A stretch of DNA of 10,575 nt from Desulfobacteraceae bacterium. GTDB lineage: Bacteria; Desulfobacterota; Desulfobacteria; Desulfobacterales; SG8-13. The notes beneath the pieces are model-generated. The model worked only from the letters and a program-made list of their open reading frames with translations. It was not told where the DNA came from and searched no databases. The DNA lies in contig JARFQH010000374.1 of NCBI GenBank assembly GCA_029287875.1, forward strand, positions 1 through 10,575, given 5' to 3'. Positions 1-7,137 of the stretch are shown in pieces. Each line of letters starts with the position of its first letter. The stretch's first letter is position 1. Made by a program: the position numbers and the translations under genes.

Positions 1-1662
1 CAGCAGGAAAACACCGTTCGGCTGCTTGTCGAGGAAGGCGCCGCGCTGATTCGCTCCTTCGAGGCCGGTGCCCGTACCGGCATGATGGGGCGGATGATGG
101 GCGGTTTCAAGCTCCAGCACCTGCTCACCGAGACCGCCCAGCAACCCGACATCGTCTATTTAATGGTGACCGACGGCGACGGCGCGATCGTTGCCCACAG
201 CGACCTCGATCAGGTCGGCAAGGTCTACGACCGTAACCTGGATTTCGATCAAATTGCCCTGGACCCGGACGTGCAGTGGCGGCGCGTCCGGGTGGAAGAC
301 GGCCGGGAGGTTTTCGAGGTGTACCGGCGTTTCGATCCGATCGCACCGAACTGGCACCGCTCGGCATCACACATGGGACCGCGCGGTCACATGATGCCAA
401 ACGCCCCGCCGCAACAAATGGAAGCGCCGCCGCGAGAGTTTATTTTCGTGGGGCTCGACAGCGCATCGATTCTCAGCGCCCAGAGGGCCGACACCTGGCA
501 CACGATCGTGATGGCCGCCATTCTGCTTTTTGTCTGTCTTTCCGGCATTTTGCTTCTCTTTATGGCCCAGGGATATCGGACCACGCGCGCATCGCTTGTC
601 AGAATCAAGGCCTTTTCGGACAACGTCGTCGAAAACATGCCGATCGGACTCATTGCCCTCGACGATCAGCGGCGGATCGCTTCTTACAACCAGGCGGCGC
701 AGTCTATTCTCGGTTTCGAAACGGACGCGGCCGTCGGGCTCCGTGCCGCTCAAATCCTGCCGGAGCAGATCACTGAAGAGATCGATGGGCTAACCGCGGC
801 CGGAGACGTAGTAGAAAAAGAAATCGACTGCCGGCTCGCCGACGGTCGACTGATCCCCCTGGCCCTCAGCGCCAGTGTGCTCCAGGATGGCGATCACCGG
901 TTCCTCGGGTTCGTGCTGCTGCTCAAAGATCTACGGGAGGTTTACGCCCTTCGCAGAGAAATCCATCGCAACCAGCGTCTCGCCTCGGTTGGGCGTCTGG
1001 CGGCCGGGGTGGCCCACGAGGTGCGCAATCCACTGAGTTCCATCAAGGGGTTTGCCACCTATTTCAAGGAGCGTTACCGGGAAAAGCCCGAAGACCAGCA
1101 AGTCGCCGGCATCATGATTCAGGAAGTCGATCGGTTGAACCGGGTGATCGGCCAACTGCTCGATTTTGCCAGGCCGATCAAGGTCGTTGCCAAAGCGGTA
1201 GCGGTGCCGCAACTGGTGGACGACTCCTTGAAACTGGTGGAAGCGCAGGCGAAGGAAAAGGCCATAGGAATTGAAACAACCATCGCACCGCAACTCCGGA
1301 CGGTCTTTCTCGACCCGGACCGTGTCAAACAGGTCCTGCTGAATCTTTATCTCAACGCACTCGATGCGATGGAAACCGGCGGCCGCCTTTCGGTCGTTGC
1401 CGCTGCGGAGGACCACGATCGGTGGATCGTTTTCAGGGTGTCCGATACCGGTCACGGCATTCCCAAGGAAAATCAATTGCAGATATTCGATCCGTACTAC
1501 ACGACCAAGGCGACCGGCACCGGGCTGGGATTGGCGATTGCCCACAACATCGTCGATGCCCACGGCGGGCGCATCGTGGTCGACAGTGAGGCCGGCGAAG
1601 GAACGACTGTGACCGTCCGCATTACAGTCGCCCGGAAGGAGTCTAATGATGAACGCGCCTAA
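1..1662 (+). CDS. Sensor histidine kinase with PAS domain (5' end cut by window edge)
   Basis: The reading frame is open from base 1, so the N-terminus, including the first membrane segment, lies outside the window; 553 residues are visible. In order there is an extracytoplasmic sensor region (about bases 1-495), one hydrophobic membrane span (about 502-567), a PAS domain (about 622-930), and a HisKA dimerisation domain with the phospho-accepting His in AHEVRNP (codon 1015-1017). A HATPase domain follows, with N box NLYLNALDAM, G1 box DTGHGIP, F box FDPYYTTK and G2 box GTGLGLAI. By family knowledge it autophosphorylates on His and passes the phosphate to the regulator encoded next, whose start overlaps its 3' end. 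The layout resembles ZraS/NtrB-type kinases. The sensor region is rich in Met and His (MMGRMMGG at 82-105; a His/Met/Pro stretch at 352-420), which would fit metal sensing, but the ligand is not shown by sequence. Confidence 0.93.
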   Translation, partial: QQENTVRLLVEEGAALIRSFEAGARTGMMGRMMGGFKLQHLLTETAQQPDIVYLMVTDGDGAIVAHSDLDQVGKVYDRNLDFDQIALDPDVQWRRVRVEDGREVFEVYRRFDPIAPNWHRSASHMGPRGHMMPNAPPQQMEAPPREFIFVGLDSASILSAQRADTWHTIVMAAILLFVCLSGILLLFMAQGYRTTRASLVRIKAFSDNVVENMPIGLIALDDQRRIASYNQAAQSILGFETDAAVGLRAAQILPEQITEEIDGLTAAGDVVEKEIDCRLADGRLIPLALSASVLQDGDHRFLGFVLLLKDLREVYALRREIHRNQRLASVGRLAAGVAHEVRNPLSSIKGFATYFKERYREKPEDQQVAGIMIQEVDRLNRVIGQLLDFARPIKVVAKAVAVPQLVDDSLKLVEAQAKEKAIGIETTIAPQLRTVFLDPDRVKQVLLNLYLNALDAMETGGRLSVVAAAEDHDRWIVFRVSDTGHGIPKENQLQIFDPYYTTKATGTGLGLAIAHNIVDAHGGRIVVDSEAGEGTTVTVRITVARKESNDERA

Positions 1663-3031
1663 AGCTATCCTGGTGGTCGACGACGACCCGGCCCACCGCA
1701 CCATGCTGCGGACTTTGCTCGGTGAGTGGGGCTACACTGTTTTCGAGGCCGACGACGGCCTGACCGCCATTGCACAAGTCAGGGAACGCTTTTTCGATTT
1801 GATTCTCATGGACGTGCGTATGCTGAAGATGTCCGGTATCGAGGCCCTCGAGAAAATAAAAGCCTACAACCCGGCTATTCCGATCATCATCATGACCGCC
1901 TTTTCATCGGTCGAAGCCGCTGTCGATGCGTTGAAAAAGGGCGCCTATGATTACCTGACTAAACCGCTCGATTTCGACAAGTTGAAGCTGATTATCGGCC
2001 GCGCCATGGAGCACAGCCAGCTCAAGGCGGAAAACCAGATGCTCAAGCAAACCCTCGGACGGCACTTCGACCGGCGCAACATCATCGCGCAGAGCCCGGC
2101 CATGATCCGGCTGTTGGAAACCGTGGCCCAGGTTGCACCCTCGGAGGCCACTGTTCTGATTATCGGTGAGTCGGGAACCGGCAAGGAGCTGATTGCCGGT
2201 GCGCTGCACTACAACAGCCATCGCAAGGACGGACCCTTCGTGAAGATCAACTGCGCGGCGCTGACCGAGACCCTGCTCGAATCGGAACTTTTCGGGCACG
2301 AGAAAGGGGCCTTTACCGGCGCGGAGCGCCGCAAAGAGGGATGTTTCGTGCAGGCCGGCGGCGGCAGCCTTCTTCTGGACGAGGTGAGCGAGATGACGGT
2401 CACCATGCAGGTCAAGCTGCTCAGAGTGCTTCAGGAACGGGAAGTGATCCGGGTCGGCGGTGAAACGCCCTTAGCGGTGGACGTGCGGGTGATCGGCGCC
2501 ACCAATAAGAATCTCGCAGAACTCGTCCGGCAGGGGGATTTTCGGGAAGATCTTTACTATCGGTTGAACGTGGTCGGGCTCAGCCTGCCGCCGCTGCGCG
2601 ACAGAAGAGAGGATATCCCCCTGCTGGCCCAGCATTTCAGCGATATGTTTGCCGAAAGAAACAGTAAAACGGTCAAGGGTTTCACACCCCGGGCAATGGA
2701 CGCTATTCTCAAGCATGAATGGCCTGGCAATGTCCGCGAGCTGATGAACGCGATCGAACGGGGGGTCGTGTTGACCCGCAGCGACTATCTCGACCTGATG
2801 GACTTGAGGATTGCGCCGGAGCCGGCCGGGAGCCAAACGGCCCGCGGCGAAACGGCGGATGCCGGTCCGGCTCCTTTGGAAGAGGTGGAGCGCGTCGCCA
2901 TCCTCAGGGCCCTTGAAATGGCCGGCGGCAACAAGAGCGAAGCGGCCCGGCAATTGGGGATCACCCGTAAAACCCTGCACAAGAAGCTGAAAAAGTATGC
3001 AGCCGTCTCCCGGGAAAAAGGAACGTCTTAG
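1649..3031 (+). CDS. Sigma-54-dependent response regulator (NtrC/ZraR type)
   Basis: This 460-residue regulator has three standard parts. The receiver domain carries an acidic patch (VDDDP), phospho-acceptor Asp55 in LILMDVRM and Lys105 in YLTKPLD. The AAA+ domain has Walker A GESGTGKE (from residue 173), an intact GAFTGA loop (220-225) that contacts sigma-54, and Walker B LLLDE (Asp244, Glu245). A Fis-type helix-turn-helix lies at about 422-450 (NKSEAARQLGITRKTLHKKL). By family knowledge it binds upstream enhancers and, when phosphorylated, hydrolyses ATP to open sigma-54 promoters. Two adjacent ATGs exist at 1646 and 1649. I prefer 1649 because the AAGGAG at 1636-1641 is then 7 bases away rather than 4. 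The gene overlaps the kinase end, implying translational coupling and a cognate pair. Target genes are not evident; I found no convincing -24/-12 site in the window. Confidence 0.96.
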   Translation: MNAPKAILVVDDDPAHRTMLRTLLGEWGYTVFEADDGLTAIAQVRERFFDLILMDVRMLKMSGIEALEKIKAYNPAIPIIIMTAFSSVEAAVDALKKGAYDYLTKPLDFDKLKLIIGRAMEHSQLKAENQMLKQTLGRHFDRRNIIAQSPAMIRLLETVAQVAPSEATVLIIGESGTGKELIAGALHYNSHRKDGPFVKINCAALTETLLESELFGHEKGAFTGAERRKEGCFVQAGGGSLLLDEVSEMTVTMQVKLLRVLQEREVIRVGGETPLAVDVRVIGATNKNLAELVRQGDFREDLYYRLNVVGLSLPPLRDRREDIPLLAQHFSDMFAERNSKTVKGFTPRAMDAILKHEWPGNVRELMNAIERGVVLTRSDYLDLMDLRIAPEPAGSQTARGETADAGPAPLEEVERVAILRALEMAGGNKSEAARQLGITRKTLHKKLKKYAAVSREKGTS

Positions 3032-3047
3032 CCAAGGGTCGCTGCGC

Positions 3048-3078
3048 TTTACTCCGGGCAATGAGGTCTTAGTATAAT
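3048..3078 (+). promoter_or_regulatory. Candidate sigma-70 promoter for the thioredoxin-like gene
   Basis: A perfect -10 hexamer TATAAT lies at 3073-3078. The best -35 candidate is TTTACT at 3048-3053 (4 of 6 matches), with a rather long 19-base spacer. It falls in the 106-base gap between the response regulator and the next gene, about 60 bases upstream of the latter's start. This suggests the thioredoxin-like gene starts its own transcript. The -35 part is weak. Confidence 0.4.
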
Positions 3079-3137
3079 AGGAAACTGAAATTAACGGTGG
3101 CGGCCCTGGAATCCGTCAGCGTTTTAAAGGAAGATGG

Positions 3138-3725
3138 ATGAACGAATCGACGTCGGCAATTGTCAAGTGCCCGAGCTGCGGTGCAAACAATAGAATCCCC
3201 AGTGAAAAAATCGGTTCTATCGCCCGGTGCGGTAAGTGCCACGTACCGATCGATACGGCTGCGGCCCCAGAGGGGGCGGCCGGCAGTTACACGATTCGCT
3301 GTCCGCAGTGCAAGACCCGTAATCGGGTTCCGGGACACAAGATCGACAGTGGGGCCAAATGTGGTAAGTGCAAAGAAGCGCTTCCCACCAGGGAACTCTT
3401 TATTCCCCAGCCGGTGATGGTTACGGACGCCAATTTCGAGAAGATGGTGCTGGCCGCTCCTTTGCCCGTTCTGCTTTTCTGCTGGGCCCCATGGTGTCCG
3501 ACCTGTGGCGCCGTCGCCCCTATTATCGAGGATTTCGCCAGAGAGACCAAAGGCAAAATCAGGGTCGGCAAGCTCAACGTCGACGGCAATCCGCAAATTG
3601 CGTCCCGGTTCAATATCCTCAGTGTTCCCACCCTTTTTATTTTCGACAATTACGAGATGAAAGAGAGCCTGCCGGGTGGTTTGCAGAAACACCAATTGAT
3701 GATGAAAATGGCCCATTACCTGTGA
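3138..3725 (+). CDS. Thioredoxin-like protein with two N-terminal zinc ribbons and a CPTC active site
   Basis: This 195-residue protein begins with two similar CxxC...CxxC ribbons: Cys11/14/31/34 and Cys55/58/75/78. Both have the layout CPxC-x-(x)NR(I/V)P...(A/R)(R/K)CGKC, closely resembling the single zinc ribbon of thioredoxin 2 (TrxC). A thioredoxin fold follows (about 90-195) with the active site WAPWCPTC (Cys120, Cys123) and the cis-proline segment SVPTLFIF (Pro164). No signal peptide or membrane segment is seen, so it is probably cytoplasmic. By family knowledge it should be a thiol-disulfide reductase, with ribbons binding zinc and possibly responding to redox state. Oddities are the duplicated ribbon and the dipeptide PT between the active-site cysteines instead of GP. 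The ATG at 3138 is supported by AAGGAAG at 3127-3133. The next gene starts 10 bases after the stop, so the two are probably co-transcribed. Confidence 0.88.
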   Translation: MNESTSAIVKCPSCGANNRIPSEKIGSIARCGKCHVPIDTAAAPEGAAGSYTIRCPQCKTRNRVPGHKIDSGAKCGKCKEALPTRELFIPQPVMVTDANFEKMVLAAPLPVLLFCWAPWCPTCGAVAPIIEDFARETKGKIRVGKLNVDGNPQIASRFNILSVPTLFIFDNYEMKESLPGGLQKHQLMMKMAHYL

Positions 3726-3735
3726 CGGTTCAACC

Positions 3736-4641
3736 ATGAACGAGCGGCACCGACGGCTGGTTGGAAAGATTGAGCAACTTCTGCGTGCGGGTATCGAGGT
3801 CGGGCCGGATCTGCTTGGATATATCGATGCGACCTTTTCAAACCCATCCGTGAAAGATTTGGAAGGGATCGTTGCCGATGAATCCGATCCCGAACGGGAA
3901 GGGTTGTTGGAGCTCATCTTTTTCCCCGATGAACCGATGCAGCAGAAGCTAGAAGAGCTGCTGCCCGAAGCAGGCGGCCTGGGACAGAATGATGTCGATG
4001 CCGACGCTGCTGAGCTCTACACTCGCCGCATTCATTCCGCGCTCGTTTTTTCCGACCGGCGGGATCGCCTGGCGGTCGATTTTCCGCCGGGATTGGTCAC
4101 AACGTTTCTGCAGCGCCTGAATCTCACCCGCCGGATCGAGCCGCGCCTGGCAATAGCGATTTCCACTCTCGTTGCGCCGGTCGACCGCATTGCGGTCAGG
4201 GTCAAACTGCGCAATACCCGCAAACAGATGGGCGACGGCAAAGTCCGTTTTTTGTGTGACTTCCTTGCCAAGTTGGGTAGAGACGACCAATTATTGGCGT
4301 GTCTGGATTTTATGTTGAACTTTCTCGAGGACATCGAAGATGATGCCGACGTTTACGCGGCCTTGATGAACCGGCGGCGGATCGGTTGGCAGCTGCTGCA
4401 GAAATCGGCCCAGTTTGAGGAAAAACTCAAGAAAGACAACATCGAAACCCTGATGCTGCGCGGCGAGCGGGCGCCGCACGTCTCCAAAGAGGAGCTCTTA
4501 AAGACCATCGCTTTAATCGAGCGTATCAGCCTGGCGGTTTTCGGCCGGCTCGACCGGCTGGACCTCGGTGCCCGGGAAAGTGCTGATTTCGATTTCGGGT
4601 CAGAGGCGGACCTGAGCGAGATCATCCGGCGCATGCTGTAG
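3736..4641 (+). CDS. Hypothetical protein, 301 residues, helical and soluble
   Basis: I do not recognise this family. The protein has no signal peptide, membrane segment or catalytic motif that I can identify. It is rich in Leu, Arg, Glu and Asp and looks mostly alpha-helical. An acidic middle segment (about residues 50-92, including DVDADAAELY) and a helix-rich C-terminal half (including the stretch from FLCDFLAKL to FLEDIEDDAD, about 172-205) stand out. The C-terminus, FGSEADLSEIIRRML, is acidic and then basic. Its codon use matches its neighbours, the frame is uninterrupted, and it starts 10 bases after the thioredoxin-like gene, which supports a real gene read from the same transcript. 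A strong Shine-Dalgarno site is lacking before ATG 3736, consistent with coupling to the upstream gene. A role linked to the redox protein is possible by position only. Confidence 0.8.
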   Translation: MNERHRRLVGKIEQLLRAGIEVGPDLLGYIDATFSNPSVKDLEGIVADESDPEREGLLELIFFPDEPMQQKLEELLPEAGGLGQNDVDADAAELYTRRIHSALVFSDRRDRLAVDFPPGLVTTFLQRLNLTRRIEPRLAIAISTLVAPVDRIAVRVKLRNTRKQMGDGKVRFLCDFLAKLGRDDQLLACLDFMLNFLEDIEDDADVYAALMNRRRIGWQLLQKSAQFEEKLKKDNIETLMLRGERAPHVSKEELLKTIALIERISLAVFGRLDRLDLGARESADFDFGSEADLSEIIRRML

Positions 4642-4727
4642 CTTGTTTACAAAAAGGCAAATATCGCGTAAGAGAACCGGCTTTGCCAACGATATTGAAT
4701 CGACCGCTGCCACTGTCACCGTGAGGG

Positions 4728-4751
4728 AATGTCCAACCACGAATGGACATT
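4728..4751 (+). repeat. Perfect 8-bp inverted repeat just before the lolA ribosome-binding site
   Basis: AATGTCCA at 4728-4735 and its exact reverse complement TGGACATT at 4744-4751 flank an 8-base loop. The right arm ends one base before the GGGAG Shine-Dalgarno of lolA (4752-4756). It could be an operator, or an RNA hairpin in the lolA leader that affects translation; there is no T-run, so it is not a classical terminator. The repeat is seen directly; its role is inference. Confidence 0.45.
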
Positions 4752-4762
4752 GGGAGAATGAC

Positions 4763-5425
4763 ATGAAATTTCTGACACGCTGTTTTGTTTTGGGCTTTTT
4801 ATTGCTTTTCGTCAGGGTACCGGAAGCCGCGCCGGCAGGAGAGGGCGGACTCGATGAAATCGTCAAGCAAGTTGAAAAGCGCTACGATGTGCCCGGCTTT
4901 ACGTCTGATTTCCACCAGATATCGACCATCAAAGCCATGGACATCGCCGACGAGGCGACTGGTAAAATGTCCGTTCGGAAACCCGAAATGATGCGCTGGG
5001 AATATGAAAAGCCGGAACACCAGATTATCATCACCAACGCCGAACGGCTTTGGATTTACCGACCGCAGGACAATCAGGTGATTGTCGGCAAGGCGCCGGC
5101 TTTTTTCGCGGGCGGTAAAGGGGCCGGTTTCCTGGCGGACATCAAGGTCCTGCGCCGCAAGTTCGACATCTCCGTCGCTCCGTCGGACGCCGACCAGTTT
5201 CATGTTCTCAAGCTCGTTCCAATCGAAAAAACGATCGATGTGGAGCGCATTTTGTTGTACGTGTCCAAGGCGACCTACACGGTGCAGCGGGTCGTTACTT
5301 ACAACACTTACGGCGACGAGACACTCATCGACCTGGTGAATTCACGTTTCGATCAGGTCCCGGACCCGTCCCTTTTCACTTTCACTATTCCAGAAGGCAC
5401 CGACGTGGTAACGATGGACGAATAA
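4763..5425 (+). CDS. lolA: Outer-membrane lipoprotein carrier protein LolA
   Basis: LolA is the periplasmic chaperone that takes mature lipoproteins from the LolCDE transporter and hands them to the outer-membrane receptor. The 220-residue product has a Sec signal peptide (basic start MKFLTR, hydrophobic core FVLGFLLLFV, likely cleavage around residues 23-26). A LolA-like beta-sheet domain follows, with the typical segments GKMSVRKPEMMRWEYEKP and WIYRPQDNQVIVG, and a C-terminal part ending FTFTIPEGTDVV. Its length is close to usual for the family. The start is ATG 4763, supported by GGGAG at 4752-4756 with a 6-base gap and by the signal peptide. An in-frame TTG at 4643 would add 40 unrelated residues before the signal sequence and is rejected. 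The 121-base gap upstream, with the inverted repeat, suggests separate control. nadA begins 16 bases downstream and may be co-transcribed. Confidence 0.92.
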   Translation: MKFLTRCFVLGFLLLFVRVPEAAPAGEGGLDEIVKQVEKRYDVPGFTSDFHQISTIKAMDIADEATGKMSVRKPEMMRWEYEKPEHQIIITNAERLWIYRPQDNQVIVGKAPAFFAGGKGAGFLADIKVLRRKFDISVAPSDADQFHVLKLVPIEKTIDVERILLYVSKATYTVQRVVTYNTYGDETLIDLVNSRFDQVPDPSLFTFTIPEGTDVVTMDE

Positions 5426-5441
5426 TCGGGAGAGAGAGATC

Positions 5442-6353
5442 GTGAAGACAAATGACCTGAAAGCGAATATCCGGCATCTTCTCAAAGAACGGAACGCGAT
5501 TTTTCTGGCGCACAACTACCAGCCGCCGGAAATTCAAGACCTGGCCGATTTGTGCGGCGACTCCCTGGAACTGAGCATTCAGGCCGCCCGCACCGAGGCG
5601 GACGTTATCCTGTTTTGCGGGGTCCACTTCATGGCCGAAACCGCCGCCATTCTCTCGCCCGAAAAAACCGTCCTCCTGCCACGCCCGGACGCCGGATGTC
5701 CGATGGCCGAGATGATCGATCCGGTTTCGCTCCGGGCCCGCATCGATGAACTGCCGCCGATGCCGGTGGTCACCTATGTGAACTCTTCGGCCGCCGTCAA
5801 GGCGCTTTCGACGATCTGCTGTACGTCCGCCAATGCCGTGGCGGTGGTCGAGAGCCTCGATGCGGAAGCGGTGCTGATGACCCCCGACCGCAACCTCGCC
5901 CGTTACACCGCCGCACGCACGAAAAAGAAAGTCCACGTCTGGGAAGGCTGCTGCCCGATTCACGACCGTCTGAGTCCCGAAGACGTTCGACGGGCCAGAG
6001 AGGCTCACCCGGGGGCTGTTTTCATGGCGCACCCCGAATGCCGTCCGGAAGTCCTGGCGCTGGCCGACGTGATCACCAGCACGTCCGGGATGCTGCGCAC
6101 CGCGGCCGAATCCGACAGCAGCCGATTCATCGTGGGGACCGAGGTCGGTCTGCTCTACCCCTTAAAAAAAGCCAACCCCGCCAAAGAATTCTTTGCGGCC
6201 TCGGAGCGGATGCTGTGTGAAGATATGAAAAAAATCAGCCTGCAAGATGTCCTGAAGAGTCTCGAGCAGTTGCACGGGCGGGTGACGGTGCCGGAAGACA
6301 TCCGGCGACCGGCTTTCGCAGCCGTGCAACGGATGATCGACCTGGCCCTGTAG
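5442..6353 (+). CDS. nadA: Quinolinate synthase NadA
   Basis: NadA condenses iminoaspartate (made by NadB) with dihydroxyacetone phosphate to give quinolinate, the first pyridine intermediate of de novo NAD synthesis, using an oxygen-sensitive 4Fe-4S cluster in the cytoplasm. The 303-residue length matches the short NadA form (about 300 residues). Visible signatures are FLAHNYQPPEIQDLADL near the N-terminus, HFMAETAAILSP, VTYVNSSAAVKALS, the HPEC segment (His197-Pro-Glu-Cys200), ITSTSGML, and TEVGLLYPLKKANPAKEF. The cluster ligands are probably Cys86 (AGCPMAE), Cys171 (EGCCPIHD) and Cys259 (MLCEDMKK), spaced about 85-88 residues apart as in characterised NadA proteins. The start is GTG 5442, preceded by a purine-rich GGGAGAGAGAG (5428-5438). 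It lies 16 bases after lolA; no nadB or nadC is in view. Confidence 0.96.
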   Translation: MKTNDLKANIRHLLKERNAIFLAHNYQPPEIQDLADLCGDSLELSIQAARTEADVILFCGVHFMAETAAILSPEKTVLLPRPDAGCPMAEMIDPVSLRARIDELPPMPVVTYVNSSAAVKALSTICCTSANAVAVVESLDAEAVLMTPDRNLARYTAARTKKKVHVWEGCCPIHDRLSPEDVRRAREAHPGAVFMAHPECRPEVLALADVITSTSGMLRTAAESDSSRFIVGTEVGLLYPLKKANPAKEFFAASERMLCEDMKKISLQDVLKSLEQLHGRVTVPEDIRRPAFAAVQRMIDLAL

Positions 6354-6365
6354 GATCCTGGTTTT

Positions 6366-6391
6366 ATAAAAAATGTGACAACATTTTTTAT
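6366..6391. terminator. Perfect 11-bp A/T-rich hairpin between converging nadA and yebC
   Basis: ATAAAAAATGT (6366-6376) and its exact reverse complement (6381-6391) enclose the loop GACA. Each arm carries a run of six A or six T, so either strand offers an A-tract, a stem and a T-tract, as in a bidirectional terminator. The right arm contains the yebC stop codon (6388-6390), and the left arm starts 13 bases after the nadA stop. The stem is poor in GC, so termination strength is uncertain. Confidence 0.55.
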
Positions 6392-7128
6392 TCGAAGTAT
6401 TCCTCCGGAATATCGGCGTTGGTGTACACCTTCTGGACATCATCGCAGTCCTCCAGCATTTCCATCAGCCGCACCATCTGTTCCGCCTCCTTTTCGGCCA
6501 GACTGGTGGTCGACTGCGGCAGCATGGTGACTTCCGCGGCAACAGCGGGAATCCCGGCCTTTTCAATGGCGGCCTTGACCTCCTCGAAATCCTCCGGGGC
6601 GGAAATGACCTCGTAGTTGTCGTCATCCTCGCGGACATCTTCGGCGCCGGCTTCCAGGGCCGCTTCCATCAGGGTGTCCTCGCTCACCGCCGCGCGCTCC
6701 ACAACTATGTACCCCTTCTTGCTGAACATCCAGGCCACACAGCCGCTTTCTCCCAAACTGCCGCCGTTCTTGGCGAAGATGTGCCGGATGTCCGACACGG
6801 CCCGATTTTTGTGGTCGGTCAACGAATCGACCAGCACCGCCGCACCCCCGGGGCCGTAGCCTTCGTAAATGCTCTCGTCGTAGCTGACGCCCTCCAAGTC
6901 CCCGGTGCCTTTTTTGATGGCCCGCTCGATGTTGTCCTTGGGCATGTTTTCGGTTTTGGCTGCCTGAATGGCGGTCCGCAAGCGAGGATTGGTGTTCGGA
7001 TCACCGCCGCCCCCCATACGGGCTGCAACCGTAATCTCCTTGATGATCTTGGTGAAGATTTTACCTCTTTTTATATCGCTGGCGGCCTTTTTGTGCTTAA
7101 TGGTAGACCATTTGCTATGACCTGACAT
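6388..7128 (-). CDS. yebC: YebC/PmpR (TACO1) family translation or regulatory factor
   Basis: The 246-residue product starts with the family hallmark GHSKWSTIKHKK and has further family blocks: GGGDPNTNPRLRTAIQAAK, MPKDNIERAIKKG, YEGYGPGGAAVLVD, KNRAVSDIRHIFAKNGG and LGESGCVAWMF. The length is typical, with three alpha/beta domains expected. The family was first described as DNA-binding regulators (PmpR in Pseudomonas). Members including mitochondrial TACO1 are now linked to translation, particularly relief of ribosome stalling on proline-rich stretches. The protein is probably cytoplasmic. The Shine-Dalgarno TAGGAGG (7134-7140 on the plus strand, read in reverse) is strong and begins with the TAG stop of rlmE. 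The two genes are therefore 9 bases apart and translationally coupled, which fits a translation role better than a purely transcriptional one. The gene ends inside a hairpin shared with nadA. Confidence 0.96.
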   Translation of the reverse strand: MSGHSKWSTIKHKKAASDIKRGKIFTKIIKEITVAARMGGGGDPNTNPRLRTAIQAAKTENMPKDNIERAIKKGTGDLEGVSYDESIYEGYGPGGAAVLVDSLTDHKNRAVSDIRHIFAKNGGSLGESGCVAWMFSKKGYIVVERAAVSEDTLMEAALEAGAEDVREDDDNYEVISAPEDFEEVKAAIEKAGIPAVAAEVTMLPQSTTSLAEKEAEQMVRLMEMLEDCDDVQKVYTNADIPEEYFE

Positions 7129-7137
7129 CGTCGCCTC

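Noticed and set aside
931..1704. Minus-strand open frame of about 257 codons inside the kinase gene
   Set aside because: It is antisense to the conserved HisKA and HATPase domains, with no start signal or family resemblance.
3069..3917. Minus-strand open frame of about 282 codons across the thioredoxin-like gene
   Set aside because: It is antisense to two better supported genes and its translation shows no domain; it is best explained as a shadow.
4643..4762. Upstream TTG start that would lengthen LolA by 40 residues
   Set aside because: It would bury the signal peptide, lacks a convincing Shine-Dalgarno, and LolA proteins begin at the signal sequence; ATG 4763 has a good GGGAG.
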